This document shows positions 46,301 to 57,997 of a DNA stretch of 64,000 nucleotides, piece by piece. Under the pieces are notes generated by a model. That model was not told where the DNA came from. It ran no database searches and saw only the letters and a program-made list of their open reading frames with translations. Origin of the DNA: Owenia fusiformis (Eukaryota > Annelida > Polychaeta > Sabellida > Oweniidae). How positions within the stretch are numbered: position 1 is the first letter of the stretch; the number at the start of each line of letters is the position of its first letter. Position numbers and translations under genes: made by a program. The DNA is taken from NCBI GenBank assembly GCA_903813345.2, contig CAIIXF020000006.1, forward strand, positions 12,900,348 to 12,964,347. The letters run 5' to 3'.

Positions 46301-49300
46301 ATGTCTTTTTGAACAGATGATGGGCAAAGTACGGAAACCAATGTATCATATTCCCGTGAGATCAATACACGTAGGTCTCGATCCGAGGGCCACCTGACCC
46401 ACCCCTAAAAGCCATATTCCTTGTGCCCACCAAAAAAAATGTGTAATTTAAAAATTGCAAACTATCAAATCCCTATAAATCACATCAAGTGCAGTGGCGT
46501 AGCTACGTGTACGCCAAGTACGCCCAGGCGTACTCTCAAATTTTAAGGAAAAATAAAATTTACCTGATTAATTGTGATGAAAAATAAACATCCCAGCAAC
46601 TCTTATTGACACTATTCAACAGACCCCCCAGCCTCTTTACCCCGATGTCTACACGTCTTTAGTCCAGCTGCTAACATTGCCAGTATCCACTTGCGTGGCT
46701 GAACGAAGCTTTAGCAGTTTGAAACGCATTAAGTCATACTTACGTTCCACAATGAACGAGGAAGGACTTTCTTCCTTGGCCATGATACATACCCATAGGG
46801 AACAGGATATAAACATTGATACTGTTATTGACATGTTCGCAAATGCAAAAAACAGAAAGATAGAATTTATTCTATAGAATCACGTACAGATTGTTAAGAT
46901 CCGAAATGGAGTTGAGACGGTCGTGTAACTTTTCTTTTATTGTTAATCATCTTGTGAGCTAGATAAAAACACAGTTTTAGGTAGCCTAAAAAATAAAATC
47001 GCCATGATAGACGGCTTCGATCGCCGATGTCATGATTATATAGAATCTGTCTATTTTGTTTCCCGAATATTATCTGTTAATACAGTTAATTCAATCCCTT
47101 TAAAAAGCTATGTCAAAATGATCAAACCATACATATTTCCTTCATTGAATTAAGAGTGTTTAGTGTGTCCCCTATCTTCTGAAGACCCGGGATCTTCCTA
47201 TTTTATGGAACCATCGTTTTGTTAATTTTGATAAAACCGGGAAATCATACGGGCGTACACTCGCAAAATGGGCTAGCTACGCCTGTGAAGTGTGACCTTA
47301 CCATTGATAAGAGATCAGAGCAAACCTCCATGTCCGCATAATTACTGTCACCATGAAGTTTCTCATAGCGGGATTGCCAAAGTTCTGTCAGTACTCGGGG
47401 TGGAAGGTGTGAGAATTGTGCAAAAAATGACTTTGTGAGCTGGATGGAGTTTCTCTGTAGTTTTCATTCTATTAGGGTTTCCTGCATAAGGGATTTCGCC
47501 TGCGAAGCATATAACTCTTGCGAACATATCTAAATATTGGTCCGAAGAAGACATACCTTGAATTTTTTAGAAAAAAATTGGCTAAAAATGGAAACTACAA
47601 AAAGTCAAAATGTTCAACTCAAACAAAACTATAGCTATTTAATATTAACACTATGTATTACTTAATGTTTTTCAGATGTTTAAGGACCTTCATTAGTTTA
47701 CTAGTGTCTAGAAATAAGATAATTAAGGACAAAATTTGGCATTTTTGATCATTTTCGCTTTCAGCAGTAACATATAGTTCCTTATATCTTGAGTTTAATG
47801 TTGACTGGTTGCTGCAATTTTGATCAAATCTGTTCTTGTACATGTCTTCTTCCATTTAAGATGCAAAAAATGTATATTGGACCACCAATGGTCATATTAG
47901 AGCTTTCAGATCTCCCCTACCCCATTTATTATGAAAAATTACTGAAACATATGAAAATGGAAAATAACTTGAATTTATAAACTTTAACAATGTTGTAGCT
48001 ATTCCATATCAATATTATGTATTATTTAATGTTTTTCAGATATTTCAGAATCTTTATTGGTATACTAGTGCCTAGAAATGAGACATTTAAGGACAAAACT
48101 TGGCATTTTTTAAAATCATTTTAGCTTTCAGCAGTAACATATAGTTCCTCATATATTGAGTTTAATGCTGACTGGTTGTTGCAATTTTAATCAAATCTGT
48201 TCTTGTGCATGTCTTCTTCCATTTAAGGTATAGAAAATGTATAGTGGACCACCAATGGTCATATTAGAGCTTTCAGATCTCCCCTACCCCATTTATAATG
48301 AAAAATTATAAGAAAAATATGAAAATATAAAATAACTTAAAACTATAAACTTTAGTAAAGTTGTAGCTATTCTATATCAATATTATGTGTTATTTAATCT
48401 TTTTAAGATATTTCAGAACCTTTATTGGTAAACTAGTGCCTAGAAATGAGACATTTAAGGACAAAACATGGCTTTTTTACCATTTTCACTTTCAGCAATA
48501 ACATATAGGTCCTTATATCTTGAGTTTAATGCTGACTGGTTGGTGCATTCTTAGTCAAATTTGTTCTTGGAGATGTCTTCTTTCATTTAAGATATAAAAA
48601 AATGTATAGTGGATGACCAATGTTCATAGTAGAGCTTTCAGATCTCCCCTACCCCATTCATTAGGAAAAATGACTGGAAAATATTAATAAAAAGTAAAAT
48701 AACTTCAAATTATGAACTTTCACAAAGTTGTACCTATTCTGTCAAAACTATGTATTATTTAATCTTTTTCTGATGTTTCAGGACCCTCATTAGTATTCTA
48801 ATGCCTAGAAATGAGATATTTAAGGTAGTGGTGTCAATTAACCGCTTGAGCATTAACCGGTTAACCGGGGGTTTTTACCGGTTAAAGTCGGTTAACCGGC
48901 GGGAAATTTGAACTGATAATTTCAAATGAAATCTTCATCTTCGATCTTGAAAGTTGAAAAAAATTGGAAAAAAGATATATCGGCGTTTATTTTTACGTTC
49001 GTCAAGCTTTACTCTATTCTATGTAAGTAAGCGCGGAAAAGCAATGTGGCAGGGATTAAAGTTGCTGATTGGATATTTGTAAGGAATTATCGGACCTATC
49101 ACATGTATGAGTAGCTCACATGAAACTGACGCTTGAAAAACAAACAGATTAAAATGCAAAGTAAGCGCGGGAAAGCAATGTGGCAGGGATTAAAGTTGCT
49201 GATTGGATGTTTGTAAGGATGGGACTTATGACATGTATGAGTAGCTTACGTGAAACTGACACCATAAAACCAAACGCATTAGCATGCAAAATAAGCGCGG

Positions 49301-52300
49301 GAAATAAGAGAATTAATTATTATACACGGTCAACTAACCGCCCATAAAAACATAGACCGGTCAAGGCATTATCGGCGGTTAACCGGTTAACCGGTTAATA
49401 CTTGACACCTCTAATTTAAGGACAAAACTTGGTTTTTTTTCATTTTCGCTTTCAGCAATAATGTATAGGTCCCTATATATTGAGTTTTATGCTGACTGGT
49501 TGGTGCATTCTTGGTCAGATCTGTTCTTGTACATGTCTTCTTCCATTTAGGATATAAAAAATGTATATTGGACAACCAATGTTGATATTAGAGCTTTCAT
49601 GTCTCCCCTGCCCCATTTATAATGTAAATGAAAAAGTAATTTCAAATCATATACTTTAACAAAATTGTAGCTAATATTCTTCTGTAGGGTCTACTTTTCT
49701 TGTGACAGATTTACAATTACAGTTTGCTATTCTTGTTGGGTTTCTTTAAAGTTTTTAATCACCCTTCCCTATGGCATTTGTGCTTATATACTCTATCAAT
49801 ACTATGTATTATTTAATGTTACCTTCATTTAGATTACATGTGTCTAAAATTTGGCATTTTTAGCATTCTGCATTCAGCAGTAGCATATAATTTTCCACAA
49901 TTATAATTCTTTGATGATAGATTCATATATGTTTTTTATTGAATCTGTCTTCTTTGATTTAAGTTAAAGAAATTGTATGTAAGACAGCGAATGTTTTTAT
50001 TAGAGGTCTAAGATCTGCCCTCCACCATTTAATAAGAAAACCAACAAAAATGTTATTATTATTGCATGTTAATATTCTTAAACTTTTCAAAAGTTTAGCA
50101 CATTTATTAGCACACTAAAAGAGATAAAATTACTACACTACCATATTTTTAAAAGATTACTCAAAAATAGAATAGTGCAAAATAATTTTGTAATTTCACA
50201 GTTTACTCTCATACGAATCGAAGGATTAAACATGATTGTTCACAACTCTCGATCTTAATCTAGCAACAGCCTGATCTTTCAAATCTCCCCGGTTCTATGT
50301 TAGAGCTGCATTTAAGTCATTTTAAAGGTCTAAGTTGCTCATGACACCACAAGGTATTTATTCAGATATGTAAGATCTCTAAATGATTTTTATAGTTCTG
50401 AGAAACTCATCCTAAAATATTGTCCAACGATGTGCACTCTGTTGTTTATTGCCACATGGAAAAGTAGCAATACACCCTTGCCTTTTGCCATTTTACATTT
50501 GCGAATTGCCAAGGACATATGTTTTTTTGTGTTGCTACGAAGGTTTGTTCGTGGTACAAGACACCCATCTTTGATATATCTTCAAATAGGTATTGCACTT
50601 TGAGATTCATATAGTAATTTAGAATGCTACCTTGAAGGACATAAGAAACTTTAAGAGCTCTTTTTTTACTCTCATCCTTTGCAAGCAACATTCTGTATCA
50701 TCAGACTGAATACAAATTCTCTCAACATTGAATTCCTTTGTCTTGTCTGCAGCACTGTTATAGACATGGGTATAAGGAGAGTGTCAACTTCTTCATTACA
50801 CAATGTTTGCATTTACCAAAATATCCCCAAGCCCAATATCCATCATGAACTTCCTAATTACACCACCCTTAGGTGTAATATGGAAATCACCAAGCCTTTG
50901 ACAACATTGCAATTGATATGAGGGAATTCAACCAATATGGCTTGATCACTGGTTATAATTATCACACTACTATACCCCATTACATTTAAATATATTCCAA
51001 GTGTTCTACTATACATTGCATAGATTCATGAGCAGTTTGCAACGTATTATTACCAGAAAGCCCAAATAGACAAAGATAGAGAATACCCGCCCCATTTGCA
51101 ACTCAACTTTAAATGTCAAATTTTCAGACTTGTATTCTCATGAAGTTCCTGAAACATCTGAAAAATATCAAATGATACATAGTATTGATCTAGAATAGCG
51201 ACAACTTTGTTAAAGTCTATACTTTGAAATTGTTTGGTTTTTATATTTCTGGTTATTTTTTCAAAATAAATGGGGTAGGGGAGATATGTAAGCTCTAACA
51301 TAATGTCACTGTCAGGCTGTCCAATATACGTGTTTATATACCTTAAATCAAAGTAGGGAGGCAAAAGAACAGATTTGTTCAAGAATCCATCAACAAATCA
51401 GCATTAAACTCAAGATAAAAGGAAATACAGTAATGTTATTGCTTAAAGTGGAAATGATGAAAAATTGATGAAAAATGCCAAATTTTGTTCTTAAATGTCT
51501 AATTTCTAGACACTAGTATACTAATGAAGGTCCTGAAACATTAATTATACCATTCAATAGCACATAAAGAATGGCTACATCTTTGTTAAAGTTTATACTG
51601 GTAATTTGAAGTTATTTTTATATTTTCCGGTCATCTTCCCTAATAAATGGGGTAGGGGAGATCTGAAAGCTCCAATATGAACATTGTTTGTCCACTATAC
51701 ATTATCAATACCTTAAATGGAAGAAGACATGTACAAGAACAGATTTAATCAAAAATGCATCAACCAGTCAGCATAAAACTCAAGATATAAGGATTTATAT
51801 GTTATTGCTGAAAGCAGCATTTATTAAAAAATGCCAAGTTTTGTCCTTAAATGTCTCATTTCTAGCCACTTGAATACCAATAAAGGTTCTTAAAAATCTT
51901 ATAAACATTAAATAACACATAATATTGATATAGAACAGCTACAACCTTATTAAAGTTTATAATTATAAGTTATTTTACATTTTCATATTTCTCGTTTATT
52001 TTCCATAATAGATGGGGTAGGGGATATCTGAAAGCTCTAATATGAGCATTGTTCGTCCACTATACATTTTGTATACCTTAAATGGAAGAAGACATGCACA
52101 AGAACAGATTTGATTGAAAATGAAACAATAAGACAGCATAAAACTCAAGATATGAGGAACTATATATTACTGCTGAAAGTGAAAATGATAAAAAAAAATG
52201 CAAAGTTTTGTCCTTAAATGTCTCATTTCTAGCCACTTGTATACAGATAAAGGTTCTGAAATATCTTAAAAACATTAAATAACACATATTATTATATCAC

Positions 52301-55300
52301 TGTCATATTCTTCACTCTCTTATTGGCCCATGTCCTACACGTGACTAAAAATAACTAGCGATATTCAACGGAAGTCACGTGACTTCCGGTGAATATCAAA
52401 TGATTTTCAACGGCCATGACTTATACAATTTGGTAGTTGATATTTATTGTCTTTATTGTTATATTGTTAGAAGAAATATAAATGTATTTCAATGTTAACA
52501 TATGACTTAGTTAGTTATAGAAGATGTTATGACAGTGATATAATAAAACAAATATTTAATTCTATTTTCGGTGAATACCTGTGACACTTTCTCAAGATGA
52601 TATTCCACTAGCCCTTCGTGCTTCGTGGAATATCACTTGTGAAAGATGCACAGGTATTCACCTCAGTAGAATTAAATATTTGTATAATATTGATATAGAA
52701 TAGCTACAACTTTGTTAAAGTTTATAATGTCAAGTTATTTTATTTTTTCATATTTTGGGGTAATTTTGCATAATAAATGGGGTAGGGGAGATCTGAACGC
52801 TCTCATATGAACATGGTTGTCCACTATACATTTTCTATACCTTAAATGGAAGAACACATGTACAAGCACACATTTAATCAAAATTGCAACAACCAGTCAG
52901 CATTGAACTCAAGATATAAGGAACTATATGTTAATGCTGAAAGCGAAAATGGTAAAAAAGCCATGTTTTGTCCTTAAATGTCTCATTTCTAGACACAAGT
53001 ACACTAATGAAGGTCCTGAAACATCTGAGAAACCTTACATAACACATAATATTGATATAGAATAGCTACAACTTTGTTTGAGTTGAACATTTTGACTTTT
53101 TGTAGTTTCCATTTTTAGCCAATTCTTTTCGAAAATATTCATGGTATGTCTTCTTCGGACCAGTATTTAGATATGTTCGCAAGAGTTATATGCTTCGCAG
53201 GCGAAATCCCTTATGCAGGACACCCTAATAGAATAAAAAATACACAGAAATTCCATCCAGCTCAAAAAGTCATTTTTTCCTTAACGGAGCCTCTTAGAAA
53301 AGTTTCCACCCCGAGTAAGCTGCTTTCCACATGATTCAAACACAGGAAGCATTTCTAGAAATATGCACAGTAAAAGTGATAAATATCACGCTTTTTAAGA
53401 AAATGTTTAAGAGATCAATTTTCAAGAAAGTAAAGCAATGTCTGAAAGGGACTTGAACCAATTTTAGATATTCAAATACACATTTGTGTCATCCTAAATT
53501 TGATTACGTTATTAAATAAATGGAGAGGTTAAGCTTTGCATATATAATCGAAACTGAACCTGTACGTATCACTCGACCATATACAAATTCATGTAGCCTT
53601 CTCATATAAATAGCCGTTCAAATCCAGTGTTTGTTTAGACTACACCATAGCGTGTAATGATTCTATAGTATGTCAGTGATGCGGTTTTATAGCTGGTTTT
53701 CTAATACATATTTTAAACGAGCTCGTTTCGTAAGATTTTTGGCGCTAAATCATGCATGAGATACATCATCGTGTTCAGCAAGAATTCAACTGTGCATCGA
53801 AATCAAAATTGATAGCATAGTGTTCAATAGACACGAACAAAATGGTTCCCGTTGACCCAACGTCAAATTTCAAAATCTCCCGTTCTAAACCCGAAACTGT
53901 GAAGCTGAAAGAGTATCTGAAGTAGACTAAGCGCGCATAAAACTATGAGCGCTCGATACATTCCTTTGTTAATTTTTGTACTTTGCGTTCACGGTTACGT
54001 TGTGAAAAACATCGTTAGCTTAACCTCTCCAATATTCATGTTACGGACTTTACTGAAGACTTAAAAAATATGGAATATAGCTCTCAACCACTCCGTTATT
54101 TTACACCTATGGTGTCTCAATTAATTCATACTCACTCTTGATAGACTGCGTATTAAAGGCAGGGTTGATTAACTTGCTCTGTGCTCTGTGTTCCGCACCA
54201 TCAGATAACAAAAGGCCATTCCCTACAAACTTCTTAAGTGCCCTAAACAATTGAATGACACGGTTTAAGTATGTGAAGTAATGCTGAGTGATGTCACAGC
54301 AGTAAACCATAAGACTGTCAACTAATAGATCCTACATGTAGGTTCAATTCTCACATGGGGTATTGCATTTGGGACAACTTAGTTTCTGTCATCTTACTTG
54401 TTTCACTACAATAGATAGTAAACTTTTTTCATTTTAGTCATTTCCCATAAAGGCACTTGTAGGTCATGACATAACATTTCAAAGGATTTAGGGCTTTTCT
54501 TTCATTTTAATATGTATTTCGAGTACACAGGGTTGTTTTTCAGAAATTATTATATGTTAAACAGATAATTAACTTGTAAACCCTTACTTCATTCTGCCAG
54601 GAGGCTTGATGTAATTCTTGCTATTGTTCACCATGATGTGCTTAAGACCATCAGGGTGAGCCACCATCAATCTTTCTGTCCCAAAGAAAAAGTAATAGCG
54701 CACTATAGGACCATACTTCTCCACCCACCTGTTAAAGCATGGAAGAAATTTAAAACTTATGACATTCAGTCTCTTTTCCCAAAATAGGCACTACAAGAAC
54801 TATTTCATCCGAAATTATTTTATTCAAATATTCAAGAAACTCACTTTGAACTTGACTCCATGGCCTGCCCTCTCATCACATCTAGCATGTTGCCAATGAA
54901 GGGATTCCATGGTAAGCCTGGCACCTGTTCATAGGGGTTCATATTCTATTAATATGGAAATATAAACAGGCCCTTAGCCAGAGAGGAGGGGTTGGGGTTT
55001 TTGAAGTAAACCTTAGCAACAGCTGGCTACAGGCCTGAATAAGGTATGGACGTTGGAGATATAGAGATATAGGGTGAAAACCCTGAATAAGAATATGAAC
55101 ATAAAAGATTTTAAATATAATGAGGGGTAAAAAAAACTTAAGGACTAAATATATGTACATGCATCACAAGATCATAATTTGAATATGAAAGATAGCTAGC
55201 TGTTTGTATATAAAACATTATCCTATGCCCAGTAAAGTTTTAGGGAGATAAGTTGCTGAGATATATCCCGTTTCCTGATTTTGAGGTTTCCAGATCCATA

Positions 55301-55708
55301 TTTTTCCGCTTTGAAAAAAAAATTATATAATTTTTTTTTGAAAATGTGAAAAAAATTGAAAAAGAATTTAGAAAAATCTACTCTTGAGATATGCACATCT
55401 GCCGTAGGTCCCTACAGTTCTTCGGGCAGGTTTGCGTATCTCCCTCTGGATAAACCCCATATTAAAAACCTCCCAGTACATGACAACCCTTACATATGTG
55501 GAGATATAAAATAGGAATTTATAGGATAGCATTTACATGTTTTGTTTTGTCATACCTTTCTCAATGGAGACATCAAAGGCTGGATCAGCCAACAGTATGC
55601 CACCCATGATGCTAGCAGTATCACACTGTATACAACAATAGAGTACCAGGTAATACTTTCATTAGCACTTGAGTACAACTGTTGTAATTCACTAAATACA
55701 GACCCCAT
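40379..55708 (-). CDS. Cytochrome P450, microsomal type (clan 3/4-like), spliced
   Basis: Coding exons in transcript order: 55708-55556, 54945-54845, 54728-54588, 54242-54136, 53354-53310, 47384-47302, 43198-43079, 42799-42628, 41794-41670, 41522-41350, 40916-40803, 40682-40379. All phases close: 1638 nt, 545 aa, stop TAG. The N-terminus has a membrane anchor (ITWYSIVVYSVILLASWVAYCW, in two parts here: ITWYSIVVYS then VILLASWVAYCW) and a proline-rich hinge (VPGLPWNPFIG). Signature motifs: I-helix AGHETTS, K-helix ETLR, PERF-like FNPDRF, and haem loop FLLGPRMCIG with the cysteine ligand. The C-helix segment reads GAEHRAQSKLINPAF and lacks the usual W. The family hydroxylates fatty acids, steroids or xenobiotics with electrons from P450 reductase at the ER; the substrate is not predictable. 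Two donors fit exon 5 (53309 or 53285), both in frame. Intron 5 equals a 5.9 kb inverted-repeat element; intron 6 holds a hAT remnant and a 2.9 kb element. Confidence 0.9.
42401..42557. mobile_element. Hairpin element in P450 intron 8
   Basis: AATAAATAATGATAGGCCAT + TCAATATGGTGAAATTCAGC + ACTCGTTGGACAGAATGTT is matched inverted almost perfectly by the right half. The small loop contains CACTCACCTTCGGTTCGTGC. It ends 71 bp past the exon 8 donor on the gene strand. Confidence 0.85.
44162..44605. mobile_element. Palindromic element nested in the 2.9 kb element
   Basis: AAAATGGGTTAGTACAAAAC + ATGGCAC pairs with GTGCCATGTTTTGTACTAAT + CCCATTTT; inner GTTCTTGAGCCTCTTACTAA + AG pairs with CTTTAGTAAGAGGATCAAGA + AC. 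About 440 bp. Confidence 0.75.
45303..45470 (+). repeat. Short tandem repeat, about 31 bp
   Basis: Five to six units of AGAGTAGCTCTTGTGGTATT + ACAATGT with variants, inside the 2.9 kb element. Confidence 0.75.
46494..47288. mobile_element. hAT deletion derivative
   Basis: Termini CAGTGGCGTAGCTACGTGTA + CGCC and GGGCGTACACTCGC...GGGCTAGCTACGCCTGTG are inverted. It retains only the C-terminal part of a hAT transposase (46632-46877). AAGTG occurs directly outside both ends, but a full 8-bp duplication is not evident. Its right end lies about 13 bp from the P450 exon 6 donor. Confidence 0.8.
46632..46877 (+). pseudogene. hAT transposase C-terminal (dimerisation) fragment
   Basis: The frame from CAG at 46632 to the TAG ending 46877 encodes a piece typical of the hAT C-terminal dimerisation region: LLTLPVSTCVAERSFSSLKR followed by IKSYLRSTMNEEGLSSLAMI and then a short tail. 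The catalytic part and BED finger are absent; upstream of it there is only about 130 bp to the element's left terminus. It is therefore a remnant inside a deletion derivative and not an expressed gene. It lies antisense in intron 6 of the P450 gene. Confidence 0.8.
48818..49421. mobile_element. hAT-type MITE nested in the left arm, 8-bp duplication
   Basis: The element 48826-49413 (588 bp) is flanked by ATTTAAGG (48818-48825, 49414-49421). Ends TAGTGGTGTCAA and TTGACACCTCTA are inverted; subterminal GGTTAACCGGTTAACCG-type motifs occur at both ends. Two internal blocks with AAGCAATGTGGCAGGGATTA are directly repeated (about 49030 and 49165). Confidence 0.9.
52285..52546. mobile_element. MITE nested in the right arm, TTATATCACTGTCATA ends
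   Basis: ATTATATCACTGTCATATTC at the left is matched by GTTATGACAGTGATATAATA at the right. Inside is the palindrome ACGGAAGTCACGTGACTTCC. It interrupts a 365-bp unit of the right arm. Confidence 0.78.
52547..52690. mobile_element. Hairpin element adjacent in the right arm
   Basis: AAATATTTAATTCTATTTTC + GGTGAATACCTGTG pairs with CACAGGTATTCACCTCAGTA + GAATTAAATATTT, with inner GATATTCCACTAG / CGTGGAATATCAC. It abuts the preceding MITE. Confidence 0.78.
53522..54030. mobile_element. 509-bp element with GGAGAGGTTAAGC ends
   Basis: GGAGAGGTTAAGC at the left and GCTTAACCTCTCC at the right are inverted; no coding. It lies within P450 intron 4. Confidence 0.65.
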
Positions 55709-55901
55709 CCTTTATCTTACGATGTGTGACACCATTCCTGAAATGAAAGTAGAAATTAAAACAAAAGTATCTTTTAGGCAGAAAAAAACAAGGAGAGAAT
55801 GTTGAGCGTGTGGTATGATTACACTATTTATTTATTTACATCCATGACAACACAATGTTGCGCAGTGGTTTCAGTAACTTTGTGTACAAGAGGCAGATGA
55901 T

Positions 55902-57997
55902 AAATACAAGCGGTTGGAAGAAAAGGATGACACTATAAACGGATGACACTACAAAAGGATGACACTAGATTGAACTTTGCACACTCTTTGTTATGATGTG
56001 TTTGTTTACATCTAAAGGTCGCTTGTACCTATTAAACCCCCAATGAAGATCAGGTGTACCAGACTATTCCACTATTCTGTACATAAAATATCAAGTTTGG
56101 CCAGGATTGTCCCACTTGCCTGTTCATAAGATATCAAGTTTTGTCATGGAATTGTTTTGAAACGTGCTTTATTTTAATTCTTTTTTAATCATTTTTGACC
56201 TTAGAAGCCAGCTATGAAAAATAAATTCAAATCCAATATTAGTTTTCATATATTATTTGGAAGAACATACTTAAAGGTGGTCTCATTGTAGATACTAAAA
56301 AGTAAATACGGGGAAATGTTACTGCATGCTTGTGCAATTTGTTGAGGCCCATTTATTGTTACAGGAAAGATATGCATCTGAGTGTCAATGAATTTTCCCT
56401 TCCTGATAAATGTTGAGTGACTTTTAAACAAGCTTCAGCAAATATTCAATAATTACGTAGAAAATGTGATGAGTTGTATTTTAGATTCATTTCACAATGA
56501 AATAGTTCTGTTAGTTTATTTGTATTTTTTCTTTCTCATTGTATTATTTAACTATCTATGTTATCTATTTGCAAGGTTGAGTCTAAAGATGAATCTTCTT
56601 AAGTAGTTTATTGCATGTGATGACACCTTTAAACTATTTAATCATACAATCTAAGAGCTTTATAATTTTAGGGAATGACCACACTTGACTTAATTTACAT
56701 AATCGTTTGTAAGTTGAATTAATTCATCAGTTCTTGAATATTTTCATCATGAAGAGCATTTCCCAAGAAAGGTCTGCATATTAATCTTACTTAGGAAGAG
56801 AACGACAACAAATTATATATAAAAAAAATAAAAAAAATTAGATCTAATATAAAAGGTTTATTTAGATGAGATACAGTATTTCAAAAAGAGGATCTGTTCG
56901 GACCATTCTACTTATGATGTAATTGGAGACAGGAGGCAATTCTGCAAATTCACAAAGGCTGACAAGATATAGTTGGAAACTCCATTGGCTTTCATACGGG
57001 AAACACATTTTGTTATCCTACCAAATGAAGTTTGCATGGATATAGAGAAGCCATCTGTCCATTCGTTTGTTTGTCTGAGGGATTACAAAATACCGGTTGA
57101 TTTTGATTCATTTTTAACTTTGATTCAATTTTATAGGCTTATGCCTTATAGGTGTAGGACCTCTGTCAAAATGGAATTTCAATATGGCTGCGCCATTCAA
57201 AATGGCCATCATTTTTTGTAAAATTGTAACTTTTATTATTTTATAATTGTAACTCAAATACTAGAATAGTTGATTTGGTTCCAATTTTATATGCTGATGC
57301 CGAGGGACGATGGGTCTCTGCTCAATAAGAGATTTTCAAGATGGCCATTTAGTTTCAAGGGACTAGGGACACAGGAGCTCCAAAAAGGGCCACCAATTTT
57401 CATAGAAGAAAGTAATCCTTGATTATTTAATACAATGGCCACCATTTTTCATAAAAGAATGTAATACTTGATTACTTAATACAAAATTACAATTACAAAT
57501 ACAAGATGATTTGGTTAAAATTTTATATACTGATGCTGAGGACAAAGGACCTCTGCTCAAGAAAAAATTGTTTAAGATGGCAGCTGAATTTCAAAATGGC
57601 TTTTGATTATAACAGTTTGAGATTCCTTTGACTTGTAGCTATTTTTGCATGGCAGATCATTGAATTTCTCAAATTACAATGTGCATTCATAATAATAACT
57701 GTACAATGATGATAGTCTCTTTCAACTCAACCCCTAATTCATCTTAGCTCCTATAATTGTTCCTCTTGCTTTATTCTCATTTTCATCATTTGCATAAGTG
57801 AAAGCTAATTTCATATATTTAGCAAAGTATTTGGTTCAAATGGATTATGAAATATAGAAATCAAGCATTGTCATCTATTTCTTATAACATTTTACAAAGG
57901 TCATCCTTTTTCTACTAGTGTCATCCTTTTGTGGTGTCATCTTTTTATGGTGTCATCCTTTTGTGGTGTCATCCTTTTCTTCCAACCGAAATACAAG
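55902..57997. mobile_element. Mutator-like non-autonomous element with 9-bp duplication
   Basis: The element 55911-57988 (2078 bp) is flanked by AAATACAAG (55902-55910, 57989-57997). Ends CGGTTGGAAGAAAAGGATGA and TCATCCTTTTCTTCCAACCG are inverted; subterminal units of AAAGGATGACACTA repeat three to four times at each end. A 9-bp duplication is characteristic of MULEs (family knowledge). There is no transposase; the interior includes 'ggccatcattttt' family fragments (57050-57600). It begins about 200 bp upstream of the P450 start codon. Confidence 0.85.

Larger units (their letters stand above)
47392..53317. mobile_element. 5.9 kb inverted-repeat element filling P450 intron 5
   Basis: It is bounded by TA (47392-47393 and 53316-53317) and ends CTCGGGGTGGAA...TTCCACCCCGAG. 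Next to each end is a highly similar inverted block of about 90-140 bp (47421-47556 / 53144-53280) containing CTGCATAAGGGATTTCGCCT and TCGGACCA. Each arm then has four units of about 365 bp (markers AGCTTTCAGATCTCCCCTAC at 47901, 48268, 48633, 49592; inverted near 51290, 51668, 52035, 52797). The centre (about 49680-51100) is unlike the arms. No transposase is seen. Later insertions lie in both arms. Confidence 0.85.

Noticed and set aside
47363-47554. Peptide conserved between 47363-47554 (minus) and 53146-53334 (plus)
   Set aside because: The two frames are the inverted ends of one element. Similarity is at DNA level, with no codon-pattern evidence for a protein.
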